Shown: in pieces, positions 1-8,490 of the stretch
Layout of the letters: every line of letters starts with the position of its first letter
Numbering within the stretch: the stretch's first letter is position 1
Source of the DNA: Bacteroidales bacterium
Lineage (GTDB): Bacteria > Bacteroidota > Bacteroidia > Bacteroidales > Muribaculaceae
Assembly (NCBI GenBank): GCA_014800895.1
Contig: JAAVFG010000040.1
Span: 36,520 to 100,519 of the forward strand
Length of the DNA stretch: 64,000 bases
Reading direction: 5' to 3'
Translations under genes and position numbers: made by a program
Notes under the pieces: generated by a model
What the model saw: only the letters and a program-made list of their open reading frames with translations
The model's database searches: none
Told to the model about the DNA's origin: nothing

Positions 1-2
1 GC

Positions 3-1163
3 ACTAATGGAAAAGGCTCCACTTCCCATATGATTGCAGCTATACTTCAGGCTGCCGGATATAAGACTGCTCTCTACACATCTCCTCATCTTGTGGATTT
101 CCGCGAGAGGATAAAGATTAACGGGAAGATGATTCCTGAAGAGAAGGTTGTTGAATTTGTAAACGACTGGAAAGAGTGCGACTATTCGGGCGATGATCCC
201 TCCTTCTTCGAGCTTACTATGATGATGGCCTTTGACTGGTTTGCGAAAGAGGAGGTGGATTATGCAGTGATTGAAACCGGGATGGGCGGAAGGCTTGACT
301 CTACCAATATCCTTACTCCCCTTGCATGTGTTATCACCAATATTTCTCAGGATCATACCCAATTCCTTGGCGACACTCTTCCTGCGATTGCCGGCGAGAA
401 GGCAGGAATCATAAAAGAGGGTGTGCCTGTCGTGATTGGTGAGGCTGAGGGGGAAGTTGAAGATGTATTTGTAAAGAAAGCCGCGGAGAGCAATGCTCCG
501 CTCATCAAGGCGTATGAGAATGACTCCGTCGGTGGTTTCCATCTTAAAGATGATTGGTCGGGCTGGCAGGCTCACTCTGACCTCATCGGCGATTTTGAAG
601 TAGACCTGGCAGGAGATTACCAGCAAAAAAATATCCGTACTGTCCTGACTCTTCTCCCGGTATTGAGAGAAATAGGTATTTCTCTCTCTGATGATAAAGT
701 AAAGGAGGGTCTCGCCCATGCTGCTTCCTCTACAGGTCTTGCAGGGCGCTGGAGCGTAATGAGTCGGAATCCGCTCGTTATCTGCGACACCGGTCATAAT
801 ATCGGCGGATTAAGCTATAATATGGCTCGTCTCAGCAAGATTATGGAGGATAGAGATAAGGGAAGCCGGCTCAGGATGCTTATCGGTTTTGTAGCTGATA
901 AGGCTATTGACAAGATTCTGGATATATTTCCCCGGGATGCTGTCTATTATATCACTAATGCCGATATACCCCGGGCGCTCCCCGCTTCCCTGCTCAAAGT
1001 AAAATTTGATGAGCATGGGCTTTCCGGCAAGACTTATCCCGATGTCAAATCAGCATGGCATGCTATTTATCATGATGCTTCTCCCGAGGATGTCATATAT
1101 ATCGGGGGCTCTACTTTCATTGTAGCTGACTTCTTAGGAGAAAACCCTTGCTTTGAAGATTAA
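3..1163 (+). CDS. folC: Folylpolyglutamate/dihydrofolate synthase, 5'-truncated by the window edge
   Basis: This Mur-ligase-type enzyme adds glutamate to folates, and often dihydropteroate, in the cytoplasm. The reading frame is open from base 3, upstream of the ORF-track start at 30. It begins inside the ATP-binding loop (TNGKGSTSHM), so the listed ATG is internal and roughly the first 50 residues lie outside the window. The family motif SPHLVDFRERIKING follows the P-loop. Further on are ETGMGGRLDSTN and TNISQDHTQFLG, which contribute to Mg and ATP binding, and GHNIGG in the C-terminal glutamate-ligase domain. The gene converges on rng with a shared hairpin between them. Assignment is firm; the start cannot be given. 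Confidence 0.95.
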   Translation, partial: TNGKGSTSHMIAAILQAAGYKTALYTSPHLVDFRERIKINGKMIPEEKVVEFVNDWKECDYSGDDPSFFELTMMMAFDWFAKEEVDYAVIETGMGGRLDSTNILTPLACVITNISQDHTQFLGDTLPAIAGEKAGIIKEGVPVVIGEAEGEVEDVFVKKAAESNAPLIKAYENDSVGGFHLKDDWSGWQAHSDLIGDFEVDLAGDYQQKNIRTVLTLLPVLREIGISLSDDKVKEGLAHAASSTGLAGRWSVMSRNPLVICDTGHNIGGLSYNMARLSKIMEDRDKGSRLRMLIGFVADKAIDKILDIFPRDAVYYITNADIPRALPASLLKVKFDEHGLSGKTYPDVKSAWHAIYHDASPEDVIYIGGSTFIVADFLGENPCFED

Positions 1164-1184
1164 GCATCCACTAAAAAGATTGCT

Positions 1185-1220
1185 AAAGAGGAGGGATTGC
1201 AGCAGCAAACCCTCCTCTTC
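1185..1220. terminator. Hairpin between convergent folC and rng
   Basis: A 10-base perfect stem (aagaggaggg / ccctcctctt), extended by about 4 pairs, lies between the two convergent genes. It has a short loop and a pyrimidine-rich flank rather than a long T-run. It probably ends transcripts from both sides. Confidence 0.6.
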
Positions 1221-1246
1221 TTTACTTCTCAAAAACTGTGCGGATG

Positions 1247-2872
1247 TCAGTTTTCTTCTCTATCTCGATTTTTAATTCTCACTTTGTTCTTACTTTGGCT
1301 GGAATTCATATCGCTCTCCTCCTTAAGATCAACTTCCTTGCCATATTGGTCGATGACACGGTATTCAAGATAAGCGAGCGATTGATCAGGCACGATCTTA
1401 AGACCTCTGCCGAATCTGCGTTTCCATTTGCCGTATAGGGAGAACATCCCCTTCTTTACGTAAGCCTCTACAAACGGATGGATGTAGAGGATGAATTTTT
1501 TTACCTTCAGACTATTGACAAGATAATCGAGTTTCTCCTCCAATTTATCTGTAAAGAGTATGGAAGGCTGCACCTCCCCTTTGCCGAAACATGAGGGACA
1601 GGTCTCATTGGTGGTGATATCCAAAGCGGGACGCACTCTCTGGCGGGTGATCTGCATGAGCCCGAATTTGCTCAAGGGGAGTATATTATGACGTGCCCTA
1701 TCGTTAGCCATCACCTCCTTCATGTGATCATAGAGCGCCTGGCGATGCTCCGCTTTGTTCATATCTATGAAGTCGATCACTATTATACCACCCATATCGC
1801 GCAGACGAAGTTGTCGGGCTATCTCGTCGGCTGCCTTGAGATTGACATCCAGAGCATTGGTCTCCTGATCATTTGACGCCTTGCTTCTGTTTCCTGAATT
1901 GACATCGATCACATGAAGAGCCTCCGTATGCTCTATGATGATATAGGCGCCGCTCTTGAAAGATACAGTCTTGCCGAAACTGCTCTTGATCTGGCGGGTG
2001 ATATTGAAATGATCGAATATCGGGGTGTCCTTATCATAGAGCTTCACTATATCCTTGGTCTCGGGAGCGATAAGTCCTACGTAATTGCGGATTTGTTCGA
2101 AAGCCTCTTCATTATTGACATATATGTTTTCAAATGTCGGGCTGAAGATGTCCCGTATCACGCTCACCATTCTGGATTCCTCTTCAAAGATAAGAGCCGG
2201 ACTCTGGCTTCTCTGAAGCTTCGCTATGGAGTCTTCCCAATATTTCACTAAAGTGCGCATCTCGTTATTGAGCTCCGCCACTTTCTTATTTTCCGCCGAA
2301 GTACGCACGATTACACTGAATCCCTTGGGCTTGATGCTGCCGATTATCTGTCGGAGACGCACCTTCTCCTCTGTAGATTTTATCTTTTGGGAGATAGAGA
2401 TCTTATCGCCGAATGGCATCAGCACCATGAAGCGTCCGGTAAAAGAGATTTCAGTAGTGAGACGGGGACCCTTTGATGAGATCGGCTCCTTGGCTATCTG
2501 GACCAGAAGCTGATCGCCCGGCTGCACCACATCCGAAATTGTTCCGCTTTTTTCAATATCGGGCTCCGGCTGGAATTTAGAGATGTTAGGCACATTCTTC
2601 TTATCGCTCATCGCTTCTTTCAGAAATGAACGATAACTGCTGAATTGTGCCCCAAGATCGAGATAATGAAGAAAAGCATCCTTTTCATAGCCCACGTCGA
2701 GGAAGGCGGCGTTCAGACCCGGCATGATCTTCTTCACCTTCGCAAGATAGAGATCGCCCACAGCATAAGCTATGTTGCGGCTCTCCTTCTGCAAGGATAC
2801 GAGTCGACCATCCTCAAGCAACGCTATCGAAACGTCCTCCTGTTGTACATCTACTACTAATTCGCTTTTCAT
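1247..2872 (-). CDS. rng: Ribonuclease G/E family endoribonuclease
   Basis: Endoribonuclease acting in rRNA maturation and mRNA decay. At 541 residues it has the short RNase G-like form without the long degradosome scaffold of enterobacterial RNase E. An N-terminal S1-like region holds LYLAKVKKIMPGLNAAFLDV. The catalytic DNase I-like domain has the two metal-binding aspartates in HVIDVNSGN (about D323) and VIDFIDM (about D367). The Zn-link motif CPSCFGKGE lies at about residues 425-433, and the C-terminus is short and basic. It lies downstream of the bS22-like gene and HU on the same strand, with a hairpin just before its start. Confidence 0.95.
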   Translation of the reverse strand: MKSELVVDVQQEDVSIALLEDGRLVSLQKESRNIAYAVGDLYLAKVKKIMPGLNAAFLDVGYEKDAFLHYLDLGAQFSSYRSFLKEAMSDKKNVPNISKFQPEPDIEKSGTISDVVQPGDQLLVQIAKEPISSKGPRLTTEISFTGRFMVLMPFGDKISISQKIKSTEEKVRLRQIIGSIKPKGFSVIVRTSAENKKVAELNNEMRTLVKYWEDSIAKLQRSQSPALIFEEESRMVSVIRDIFSPTFENIYVNNEEAFEQIRNYVGLIAPETKDIVKLYDKDTPIFDHFNITRQIKSSFGKTVSFKSGAYIIIEHTEALHVIDVNSGNRSKASNDQETNALDVNLKAADEIARQLRLRDMGGIIVIDFIDMNKAEHRQALYDHMKEVMANDRARHNILPLSKFGLMQITRQRVRPALDITTNETCPSCFGKGEVQPSILFTDKLEEKLDYLVNSLKVKKFILYIHPFVEAYVKKGMFSLYGKWKRRFGRGLKIVPDQSLAYLEYRVIDQYGKEVDLKEESDMNSSQSKNKVRIKNRDREEN

Positions 2873-2886
2873 GTCTTTTAATTAAA

Positions 2887-2940
2887 AAGAACAAACCTCC
2901 TTTCAGCCTACGCTGTTTCGGTTTGTTCTTATGATTTCTG
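2887..2940 (-). terminator. Hairpin just upstream of rng, terminator or attenuator
   Basis: An 11-base perfect inverted repeat (aagaacaaacc / ggtttgttctt) with a 32-base loop. On the minus strand it is followed directly by tttttaatt, and the rng ATG begins 14 bases later. It could end the HU/bS22 transcript, or act as an attenuator or RNase target in the rng leader. Confidence 0.55.
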
Positions 2941-3011
2941 TCAGCGCTTTCATCCTGACTACTCCGGAGAGAGCAGGGATTAGCGAGTCGAATCTTTCTC
3001 AAGAAGATTGC

Positions 3012-3101
3012 TTATTTCTTCTTATGACGATTCTTTCTCAGTCTCTTCTTGCGCTTGTGAGTCGCCATCTTGTGGCCTTTTCTCTTCTTTCCGCTTGGCA
3101 T
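3012..3101 (-). CDS. bS22/mS38-like (AURKAIP1/COX24-domain) small ribosomal protein, 29 aa
   Basis: The ORF track misses this gene because it is too short. Read on the minus strand, it starts MPSGKKRKGHKMATHKRKKR and ends RLRKNRHKKK before TAA. This very basic 29-residue protein matches the short conserved Bacteroidetes proteins annotated as AURKAIP1/COX24-domain proteins. They resemble mitochondrial mS38 and mycobacterial bS22 of the small ribosomal subunit (family knowledge, recalled). It lies 53 bases after HU and upstream of rng on the same strand, so co-transcription with HU is likely. The 62-residue ORF at 2814-3002 in another frame is not the gene. Confidence 0.88.
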   Translation of the reverse strand: MPSGKKRKGHKMATHKRKKRLRKNRHKKK

Positions 3102-3154
3102 GACGTATTATTTTTTATTGATTAATATTTATGTTGTTTGTTCCTTTTTGGATT

Positions 3155-3433
3155 TTAATCTTCTTTTACAGCATCCATAAATACCTTGGAGGGCTTGAAT
3201 GCCGGAATCTTATGCTCGGGTATTTTAAGAGTGGTATTTTTAGAGATGTTGCGTGCGGTCTTCTCCTTACGGGTCTTTACCACAAAGCTTCCGAATCCGC
3301 GAAGATAGACGTTGTTGCCACCCGCCATGGAGTCTTTCACCACATCCATCAGCTTCTCTACTATGGCAAGAACAGCACCTTTCTCAAGACCGGTCTGTCG
3401 GGAGATCTCATTTACAATATCTGCCTTTGTCAT
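3155..3433 (-). CDS. HU family DNA-binding protein
   Basis: Small histone-like protein that bends and compacts DNA as a dimer. Its 92 residues match the family length. The N-terminal dimerisation helices (MTKADIVNEISRQTGLEK) are followed by the signature VYLRGFGSFVVKTRKEKTARN and the DNA-binding arm ending IPAFKPSKVF. It is the first gene of a minus-strand group HU, bS22-like, rng. The 205 bases upstream are AT-rich. They contain a weak candidate for a -7 box (gatatttg on the minus strand) but no convincing promoter. Confidence 0.95.
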   Translation of the reverse strand: MTKADIVNEISRQTGLEKGAVLAIVEKLMDVVKDSMAGGNNVYLRGFGSFVVKTRKEKTARNISKNTTLKIPEHKIPAFKPSKVFMDAVKED

Positions 3434-3638
3434 TGTATCTCTTTTTTCTTTCTTATTTTTCTTTTAACGCCATTCAAAACAGGCGAAATTTCCCCCTGTC
3501 TTTTTTAGCACTGCAAATATCGTAATTTTTTTTGAATATTTCCCTATATACCATGCGTTTTTATCCTTTTTTTGAGCAATTTTCACCGTTTTCAGTTCTT
3601 TGCGTGCTTCTTTCCTCTCTATCTTCCCCTTTTTTGCT

Positions 3639-4250
3639 CTATTTATCTTCCTCTACCTCCTCCACGGAGGCACCCTCCACTTTTGATAATTTCCCTGTTA
3701 TCTCCTCTTTCAGATCTTCGGCAAATTCAAGGGTGACATGGCAGAGATTATCGAAATTCTTTTCCAGCGTCTCCACTCCATCCTGTTTTGCGACTCTCAT
3801 CACGCCGTCCTGACACATATAGGGGAAACTGACTTTAATGCGGCACATCTTGTGCATCTCCTTTATCCCCGCTTCCTCTATCGCGAGCTTCGCCGCCTCC
3901 TTGTATGCGCTTATCAATCCTGACGTGCCTAATTTTATCCCTCCGAAATATCTCACCACTACTATGAGGACGTCTGTAACGTTAAAGCTGTTAATCTGTC
4001 CGAGTATCGGTTTGCCGGCTGTGCCGGAGGGTTCGCCATTATCGTTTAGCTGCCATTCGAGCCGGTCGGGACCTATCATATAAGCCCAGCATACATGCCG
4101 CGCATCATGATATTCATTCTGAAGCCGCTTTATCTCACTTTTCGCCTCATCAGCTGAATGGACGGGAAGGGCAAACGAAAGAAACCGGCTCATCTTCTCT
4201 TTATATTGAGAGGAGCCGGTACCTTTTATCGTATAGTAGAGATCGCTCAT
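3639..4250 (-). CDS. YigZ/IMPACT family protein (UPF0029)
   Basis: This 203-residue protein has the IMPACT fold: an N-terminal UPF0029 domain with RYFGGIKLGTSGLISAYKEA near residues 98-118, and a C-terminal ferredoxin-like domain (DUF1949). Bacterial members have been linked to translation and peptide turnover, but the biochemical role is unsettled. Its start overlaps the end of the upstream DJ-1-like gene by four bases (ATGA), so the two are translationally coupled. The C-terminus is acidic (VEEVEEDK). Confidence 0.9.
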   Translation of the reverse strand: MSDLYYTIKGTGSSQYKEKMSRFLSFALPVHSADEAKSEIKRLQNEYHDARHVCWAYMIGPDRLEWQLNDNGEPSGTAGKPILGQINSFNVTDVLIVVVRYFGGIKLGTSGLISAYKEAAKLAIEEAGIKEMHKMCRIKVSFPYMCQDGVMRVAKQDGVETLEKNFDNLCHVTLEFAEDLKEEITGKLSKVEGASVEEVEEDK

Positions 4251-4837
4251 CCGAAGAAATTCTCTATGTCATGCTCGCTCTTGGGATAGAGCAGCATACC
4301 GTTGGCGATATTATATACTTTCTCTCTTCCTAAAGTCTCTCCTACTATAGACAATGCCCAGAGAAGCGCATTGGCAGGACCATTGCCTAATACAAACTTA
4401 CCATCGACCACTACCGATTTATCAACTATCACCTTACAATTAAGCATATCCTCAAATCCGGGATAGCAAGTGGCACGGCTTTCGGCGAGGAGTCCCAACT
4501 GTCCCAAAACTACTGCGGGGGCGGCGCAGATTGCAGCGATACGTCCATCCGCGCTTGCCGCCTGATTTCTGAGCAATCCATGAAGAGGTGCGAATTCATA
4601 CAGATTCTTGGCGCCGGGCATTCCGCCGGGGAGAATCAGCCATTCGGCAGATGCCACTAATGCCGGGTCATAGATACAGTCGGCGCCTACCACTACGCCG
4701 TGCGCACCGGTCACTCTTAACGATGAGGTAATTGATACAGTCTTTACCGGAATTTCGGCACGACGAAGCACATCGACCACTGTCAATGCCTCTATCTCCT
4801 CAAATCCATCGGCAAGAAATACAAACGATTCTTTCAT
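4247..4837 (-). CDS. DJ-1/PfpI (ThiJ) family protein
   Basis: Class I glutamine-amidotransferase-like protein of the DJ-1/YajL group, 196 residues. The conserved glutamate is in DGFEEIEA near the N-terminus, and the nucleophile-elbow cysteine is in IAAICAAPAVVLG at about residue 104. Proposed roles of relatives include protein and nucleotide repair of glyoxal damage and chaperone activity; which applies here cannot be read from sequence. It is first in a two-gene operon with yigZ and has a sigma-ABfr-type promoter upstream. Confidence 0.9.
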   Translation of the reverse strand: MKESFVFLADGFEEIEALTVVDVLRRAEIPVKTVSITSSLRVTGAHGVVVGADCIYDPALVASAEWLILPGGMPGAKNLYEFAPLHGLLRNQAASADGRIAAICAAPAVVLGQLGLLAESRATCYPGFEDMLNCKVIVDKSVVVDGKFVLGNGPANALLWALSIVGETLGREKVYNIANGMLLYPKSEHDIENFFG

Positions 4838-4914
4838 TTTATATGTTTTAGAGTTATAATTCTATCTGTCTGTGATATGGTAGTTGCATAAACAACTTCA
4901 TTATTTTATTCGGT

Positions 4915-4945
4915 CTAAGATATAATTTTATTTTTATCTTTGCAA
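4915..4945 (-). promoter_or_regulatory. Promoter for the DJ-1/yigZ operon
   Basis: On the minus strand TTG (4943-4945) is followed after 20 bases by TATCTTAG (4915-4922), one mismatch from the Bacteroidetes -7 box TAnnTTTG. The leader to the ATG is about 70 bases. The -33 element touches the -7 box of the divergent apbE promoter. Confidence 0.55.
4935..4942 (+). promoter_or_regulatory. -7 box of the apbE promoter
   Basis: TATCTTTG is a perfect match to TAnnTTTG, 26 bases before the apbE ATG. No clear TTG is visible 20 bases upstream, so the -33 element is weak. Confidence 0.5.
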
Positions 4946-4968
4946 GAATTTTAATTCATTTTAGTATT

Positions 4969-6036
4969 ATGGATATTTTTTATAAGAAATATTTCCATCA
5001 TTCCGGCGGAGGGATCAACGTTTTTCCCCTCGGTGGTAATTTATCTTTTTCTTTCTATGCTCTCATATTTCTTTCGGCATTTCTCCTCTCCTCCTGCTCA
5101 GGCTCGTCAAAGAAAGTGAATGAGGAGTATATCAATGAGCGGGGAATGGTTTGGAACACTACATTTAACATCACTTATCAGTCCTCGCGAAATCTTGGGG
5201 ATTCAATCAGGAAAGTGCTGGATGAAGTGGGTCATAATCTTTCCGTTTTTGACACCACTTCTTTGGTAAGCAGGGTTAACAGGCAGGATTCAACCTTGGT
5301 TAATACCGATTTCATCCGCGTTTACATAATGTCGCGTAAAATCAACAGACTATCCGGCGGTCTCTTTGATCCAACGGTCTCTCCTTTGGTGACAGCCTGG
5401 GGGTTCGGTCCGGAACATAAGGCTACTGCCGATACCCTGCGTCTTGATTCTCTCCTGCGGATTGTGGGCATTGAGAAAACCCATCTCAAATATGACTCGA
5501 TTATAAAGGACACACCCGATATTCAATTTAATTTTTCAGCCATTGCCAAAGGCTACGGCGTGGATCGTGTGGCTGAGGCTCTCAAGAAGGAGGGGGTGAA
5601 GAATTTTCTTGTAGAGATAGGAGGCGAAATAAGGGCGGCAGGTAAGAACCCGCGCGGCACCGGCTGGAATATTTCTGTTGACCGCCCTATAATGAACGAC
5701 TCGGCTGTAATCCATGAGTCGCAGTTAGTCATAGCTTTTACCAACATGGGTATGGCGACTTCCGGCAATTACCGGAATTACAAGGAGACAAAGAGCGGAG
5801 AAAGATACGGACATACAATCTCCCCTTTGACCGGGCGTCCTATAAAGACTGACATTCTCAGCGCCACAGTCCTGGCTCCATCTTCTATGGAAGCTGACGG
5901 TCTCGCCACTGCCTTCATGGCGATGGGAAGAGAGAAAACGATGGAATTGAACAGAAAACTCAAACTCCCCATACTTCTCGTTTGCTCCGATACTGTGTGG
6001 ACCTCTCCGCAATTTGAGGGGCTGATAGTAAAATAA
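4969..6036 (+). CDS. apbE: FAD:protein FMN transferase (ApbE), lipoprotein
   Basis: Transfers FMN from FAD to a threonine of exported or membrane flavoproteins such as NqrB, NqrC and RnfG. The 355-residue protein has a long N-terminal lead-in, then a hydrophobic segment ending at a lipobox (SSCSG, about residues 43-47), so it is probably tethered outside the inner membrane. Family motifs visible are GGLFDPTVSPL, FSAIAKGYGVDRV, VEIGGEIRAAG and HTISPLTGRP. The conserved metal/FAD-site sequences appear intact. It stands alone on the plus strand, divergent from the DJ-1 operon and convergent with the patatin gene. No obvious substrate gene (nqr or rnf) is adjacent. Confidence 0.93.
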   Translation: MDIFYKKYFHHSGGGINVFPLGGNLSFSFYALIFLSAFLLSSCSGSSKKVNEEYINERGMVWNTTFNITYQSSRNLGDSIRKVLDEVGHNLSVFDTTSLVSRVNRQDSTLVNTDFIRVYIMSRKINRLSGGLFDPTVSPLVTAWGFGPEHKATADTLRLDSLLRIVGIEKTHLKYDSIIKDTPDIQFNFSAIAKGYGVDRVAEALKKEGVKNFLVEIGGEIRAAGKNPRGTGWNISVDRPIMNDSAVIHESQLVIAFTNMGMATSGNYRNYKETKSGERYGHTISPLTGRPIKTDILSATVLAPSSMEADGLATAFMAMGREKTMELNRKLKLPILLVCSDTVWTSPQFEGLIVK

Positions 6037-6060
6037 GGATCTGTTAGTCGAATAAAGAAA

Positions 6061-6117
6061 CTGATGGATATTAAAGGAGCTGATGGATATTAAAGGAGCT
6101 GATGGATATTAAAAAAG
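6061..6117 (+). repeat. Three tandem copies of a 19-bp unit
   Basis: The unit ctgatggatattaaaggag occurs at 6061-6079 and 6080-6098. A third copy at 6099-6117 diverges only at its 3' end (aaaaaag), which forms the left arm of the terminator. Confidence 0.9.
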
Positions 6118-6157
6118 ATGTGCCTGGATTTATTATCAATCCGGGCACATCTTTTTT
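6111..6157. terminator. Bidirectional intrinsic terminator between apbE and the patatin gene
   Basis: An 18-base stem with one wobble pair (aaaaaagatgtgcc / ggcacatctttttt core) and an 11-base loop. It carries T-runs on both strands and serves the two convergent genes. Confidence 0.92.
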
Positions 6158-6171
6158 ACATCTTAAGGCTT

Positions 6172-8478
6172 CTATCTCAATATTCTGGGCGCGTGGAAAA
6201 GGAGTCCGAAGTTTATTCCGAAGTTCCAGTTCCTTGCCGGATATGAGAGATAATTTCCGTAGAGAGAGAGGCTGGCAAAGGGGAAGTTATATACCACCGC
6301 CATTTCTCCGATAAATTCGGCTCTGTTAAACCATCCTTTGTAATAAGCTGAGTTATTGATTCCTCTCTTCAGATCTCTGATAGGTGAATAGACATAGAAG
6401 TCTCCCCTCACCTGCAATTTGCTTACCGGCTTCCAGATTGGCATCACTCCTGCCGCCACATAATTGTCTGATCTGAACGCCTCGTTAAAGTAATTCTGTG
6501 TCGAGGGTGTCGGTGCAAATGCAGGAGCATGTACCAATGTCGCAGTGTAATTCTGTGTAGTGTTCTGGAAGGTTGCCAGAGCATTTGCGGAGCCTCCGAT
6601 GGCAAAATTCTTCCCTACCTGGAAGAACTGTTTCCAGTATCCCTCCACTGAAGCGCGGTAATGGGCTTCAAATGGTGTGCGCTCCGCTTTTATACCATTA
6701 GGAGTGAAACGGGCTCTCTCATGACTCCCCTGCAGATCCGCTCTCCATTCCATTCCTTCGCTGGGATAAAGAGGATCATTTACAAGTCCCCCTTTGAAGC
6801 CTGCTCTCAAAGCGGTGATGAAATATTGGGTCTTGTCCTTGCTGGTGTGCGCGAAATCCGCCACGTTTGTCGGGAAGTAGGAATCTGATTCATAACCCCA
6901 CGTGAGATCGGCATATCCTATGGATTGACGGCACATTTCCCATACATATTTCATTCGGAGGAAGTTTTGGTTCTCGGTGATGAATGTCGGCGTTGAAGTC
7001 TCATAGAAAAGGAGCTCTGAGTCATAATACTTCTGCCTCTGTCCTACTGCCATAATCTCCAGATATGAGGGACGCGCGGAGCGAAGAGAGAAGCGACCTG
7101 ACAATTTGCCGGCGAAATATGACTGACCGATCCAGCCCTGGAGATTTATGTCGAGGGAGTTAAAGCTTAGCGTATGATATCCGAGATCAAGATAGAGCAT
7201 GGAGTTGGTGGATGACGTGATCCAGCCTCCCACGCCTAACGACCAGGGCTTCTTGACATCCGCTTCTAACAGAAGGGTGTTTTTACCGTTCTTCCCGAAT
7301 TCTGCCTGCGGCACAAGATTGGAGAGTGTGCCGTCGGTCATGGCGCGGTAATAAGCTTTCTGTGTCTGCTCGAGATCAATCGGTTTGGATTTGGGTCCCT
7401 GAAAGAGATAACGTATATAACGCTGCTGGTTCGGGGTGGCTCCTTCCACCTCCACAGAATCGAATTCCACTTTGGGCGTGGCGGCTGCAAAGCGTTCGCG
7501 GCGCGCGGTCACTTCAGCTAATGGCTCACGGGCGGAAACTCTCTTCTTGATTGAATCGACCATTGACAATCCGGTCTTGTATCCGATCTCATAGATGGTC
7601 TGTGCCTGTCCGAAGTCGAGAACGCCGAAATTCAGCACCGGCACCTGAATCTTTATACCATTTTTGGAGGGGACGGAATAGTCATTGTTCTGGATAATCA
7701 TATCCTCCAGCTGACTATAAATATTCCCCTGCTGAGGCTTTTTATCGGGGGAGGATACGGAGACTCCGATAATAAAATCGGGATTGAAATCCTCCTGCAT
7801 CACATTTACCGGGAAGTTATCATAAATGCCTCCGTCATAAACGAGCGTACCGTTAAGCTTTATCGGTCGGAAGACTAACGGAAAGGACATTGAAGCTCTG
7901 ACTGCATCGCCCAATGATCCTTTAGAGAGTACCTCCTTATGCTTTTCATAAACATTGGAAGTGACGCAACGGAATGGTACGAAGAGATTATTGAAGTTTT
8001 CCTTACACTGTAAGGTATAAGGCGCGAAAAGCTCCAGAAACTCAATATTCATCGGTATGGGGGATATCAGAGAGGTGGGTATCATGGAGAATACCCCTGT
8101 CGTATCTTTCAGACTGACATTGACCCCTACCCATTGCGGGGTGGGATCAAGGCGTGAATACCGGGTGATGTTTTTAGGATTCACAACGCCCGTGCTCCAA
8201 TATCCGAAGTCTTTTGACGTGAAGAGATCCATCATCCTTGCCGGACTCCATCCGCAAGAATAAAGCGACCCGACGATAGCTCCCATAGAAGTGCCTGTCA
8301 CATAATCCACCGGAATATCGTTATCCTCCAGCGCCTTTATCACTCCGACATGCGCAATTCCTTTGGCTCCTCCTCCACTAAGCACGAGTCCCACCGTCTG
8401 GCGCTTTTCAGCGCCGTTTACCATGAGACTGCCGAGGGCTATCATTGCCGCTGTCAGAATCTTTACTATTCCTTTCAT
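6172..8478 (-). CDS. Patatin-like phospholipase fused to an outer-membrane beta-barrel
   Basis: 768-residue exported protein with a signal peptide ending near VNGAE. The patatin domain (about residues 27-330) has the oxyanion loop SGGGAKG, the nucleophile serine in GTSMG and the catalytic aspartate in DGGIYDNFP. A POTRA-like stretch (VEVEGATPNQQRYIRYLF, about 345-365) leads into a C-terminal Omp85/BamA-type 16-strand barrel rich in aromatic beta-strand sequence. The layout matches type Vd/PlpD-like or RssA-plus-barrel proteins of Bacteroidetes. The lipase domain is thought to sit in the periplasm or reach the surface. It is the last gene of an operon with serB and the Sel1 protein. Confidence 0.92.
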   Translation of the reverse strand: MKGIVKILTAAMIALGSLMVNGAEKRQTVGLVLSGGGAKGIAHVGVIKALEDNDIPVDYVTGTSMGAIVGSLYSCGWSPARMMDLFTSKDFGYWSTGVVNPKNITRYSRLDPTPQWVGVNVSLKDTTGVFSMIPTSLISPIPMNIEFLELFAPYTLQCKENFNNLFVPFRCVTSNVYEKHKEVLSKGSLGDAVRASMSFPLVFRPIKLNGTLVYDGGIYDNFPVNVMQEDFNPDFIIGVSVSSPDKKPQQGNIYSQLEDMIIQNNDYSVPSKNGIKIQVPVLNFGVLDFGQAQTIYEIGYKTGLSMVDSIKKRVSAREPLAEVTARRERFAAATPKVEFDSVEVEGATPNQQRYIRYLFQGPKSKPIDLEQTQKAYYRAMTDGTLSNLVPQAEFGKNGKNTLLLEADVKKPWSLGVGGWITSSTNSMLYLDLGYHTLSFNSLDINLQGWIGQSYFAGKLSGRFSLRSARPSYLEIMAVGQRQKYYDSELLFYETSTPTFITENQNFLRMKYVWEMCRQSIGYADLTWGYESDSYFPTNVADFAHTSKDKTQYFITALRAGFKGGLVNDPLYPSEGMEWRADLQGSHERARFTPNGIKAERTPFEAHYRASVEGYWKQFFQVGKNFAIGGSANALATFQNTTQNYTATLVHAPAFAPTPSTQNYFNEAFRSDNYVAAGVMPIWKPVSKLQVRGDFYVYSPIRDLKRGINNSAYYKGWFNRAEFIGEMAVVYNFPFASLSLYGNYLSYPARNWNFGINFGLLFHAPRILR

Positions 8479-8490
8479 GGTATTTCTTTG

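Noticed and set aside
2814-3002. Minus-strand 62-aa ORF between rng and the bS22-like gene
   Set aside because: It overlaps the rng start in another frame and covers the hairpin; the real small gene is at 3012-3101.
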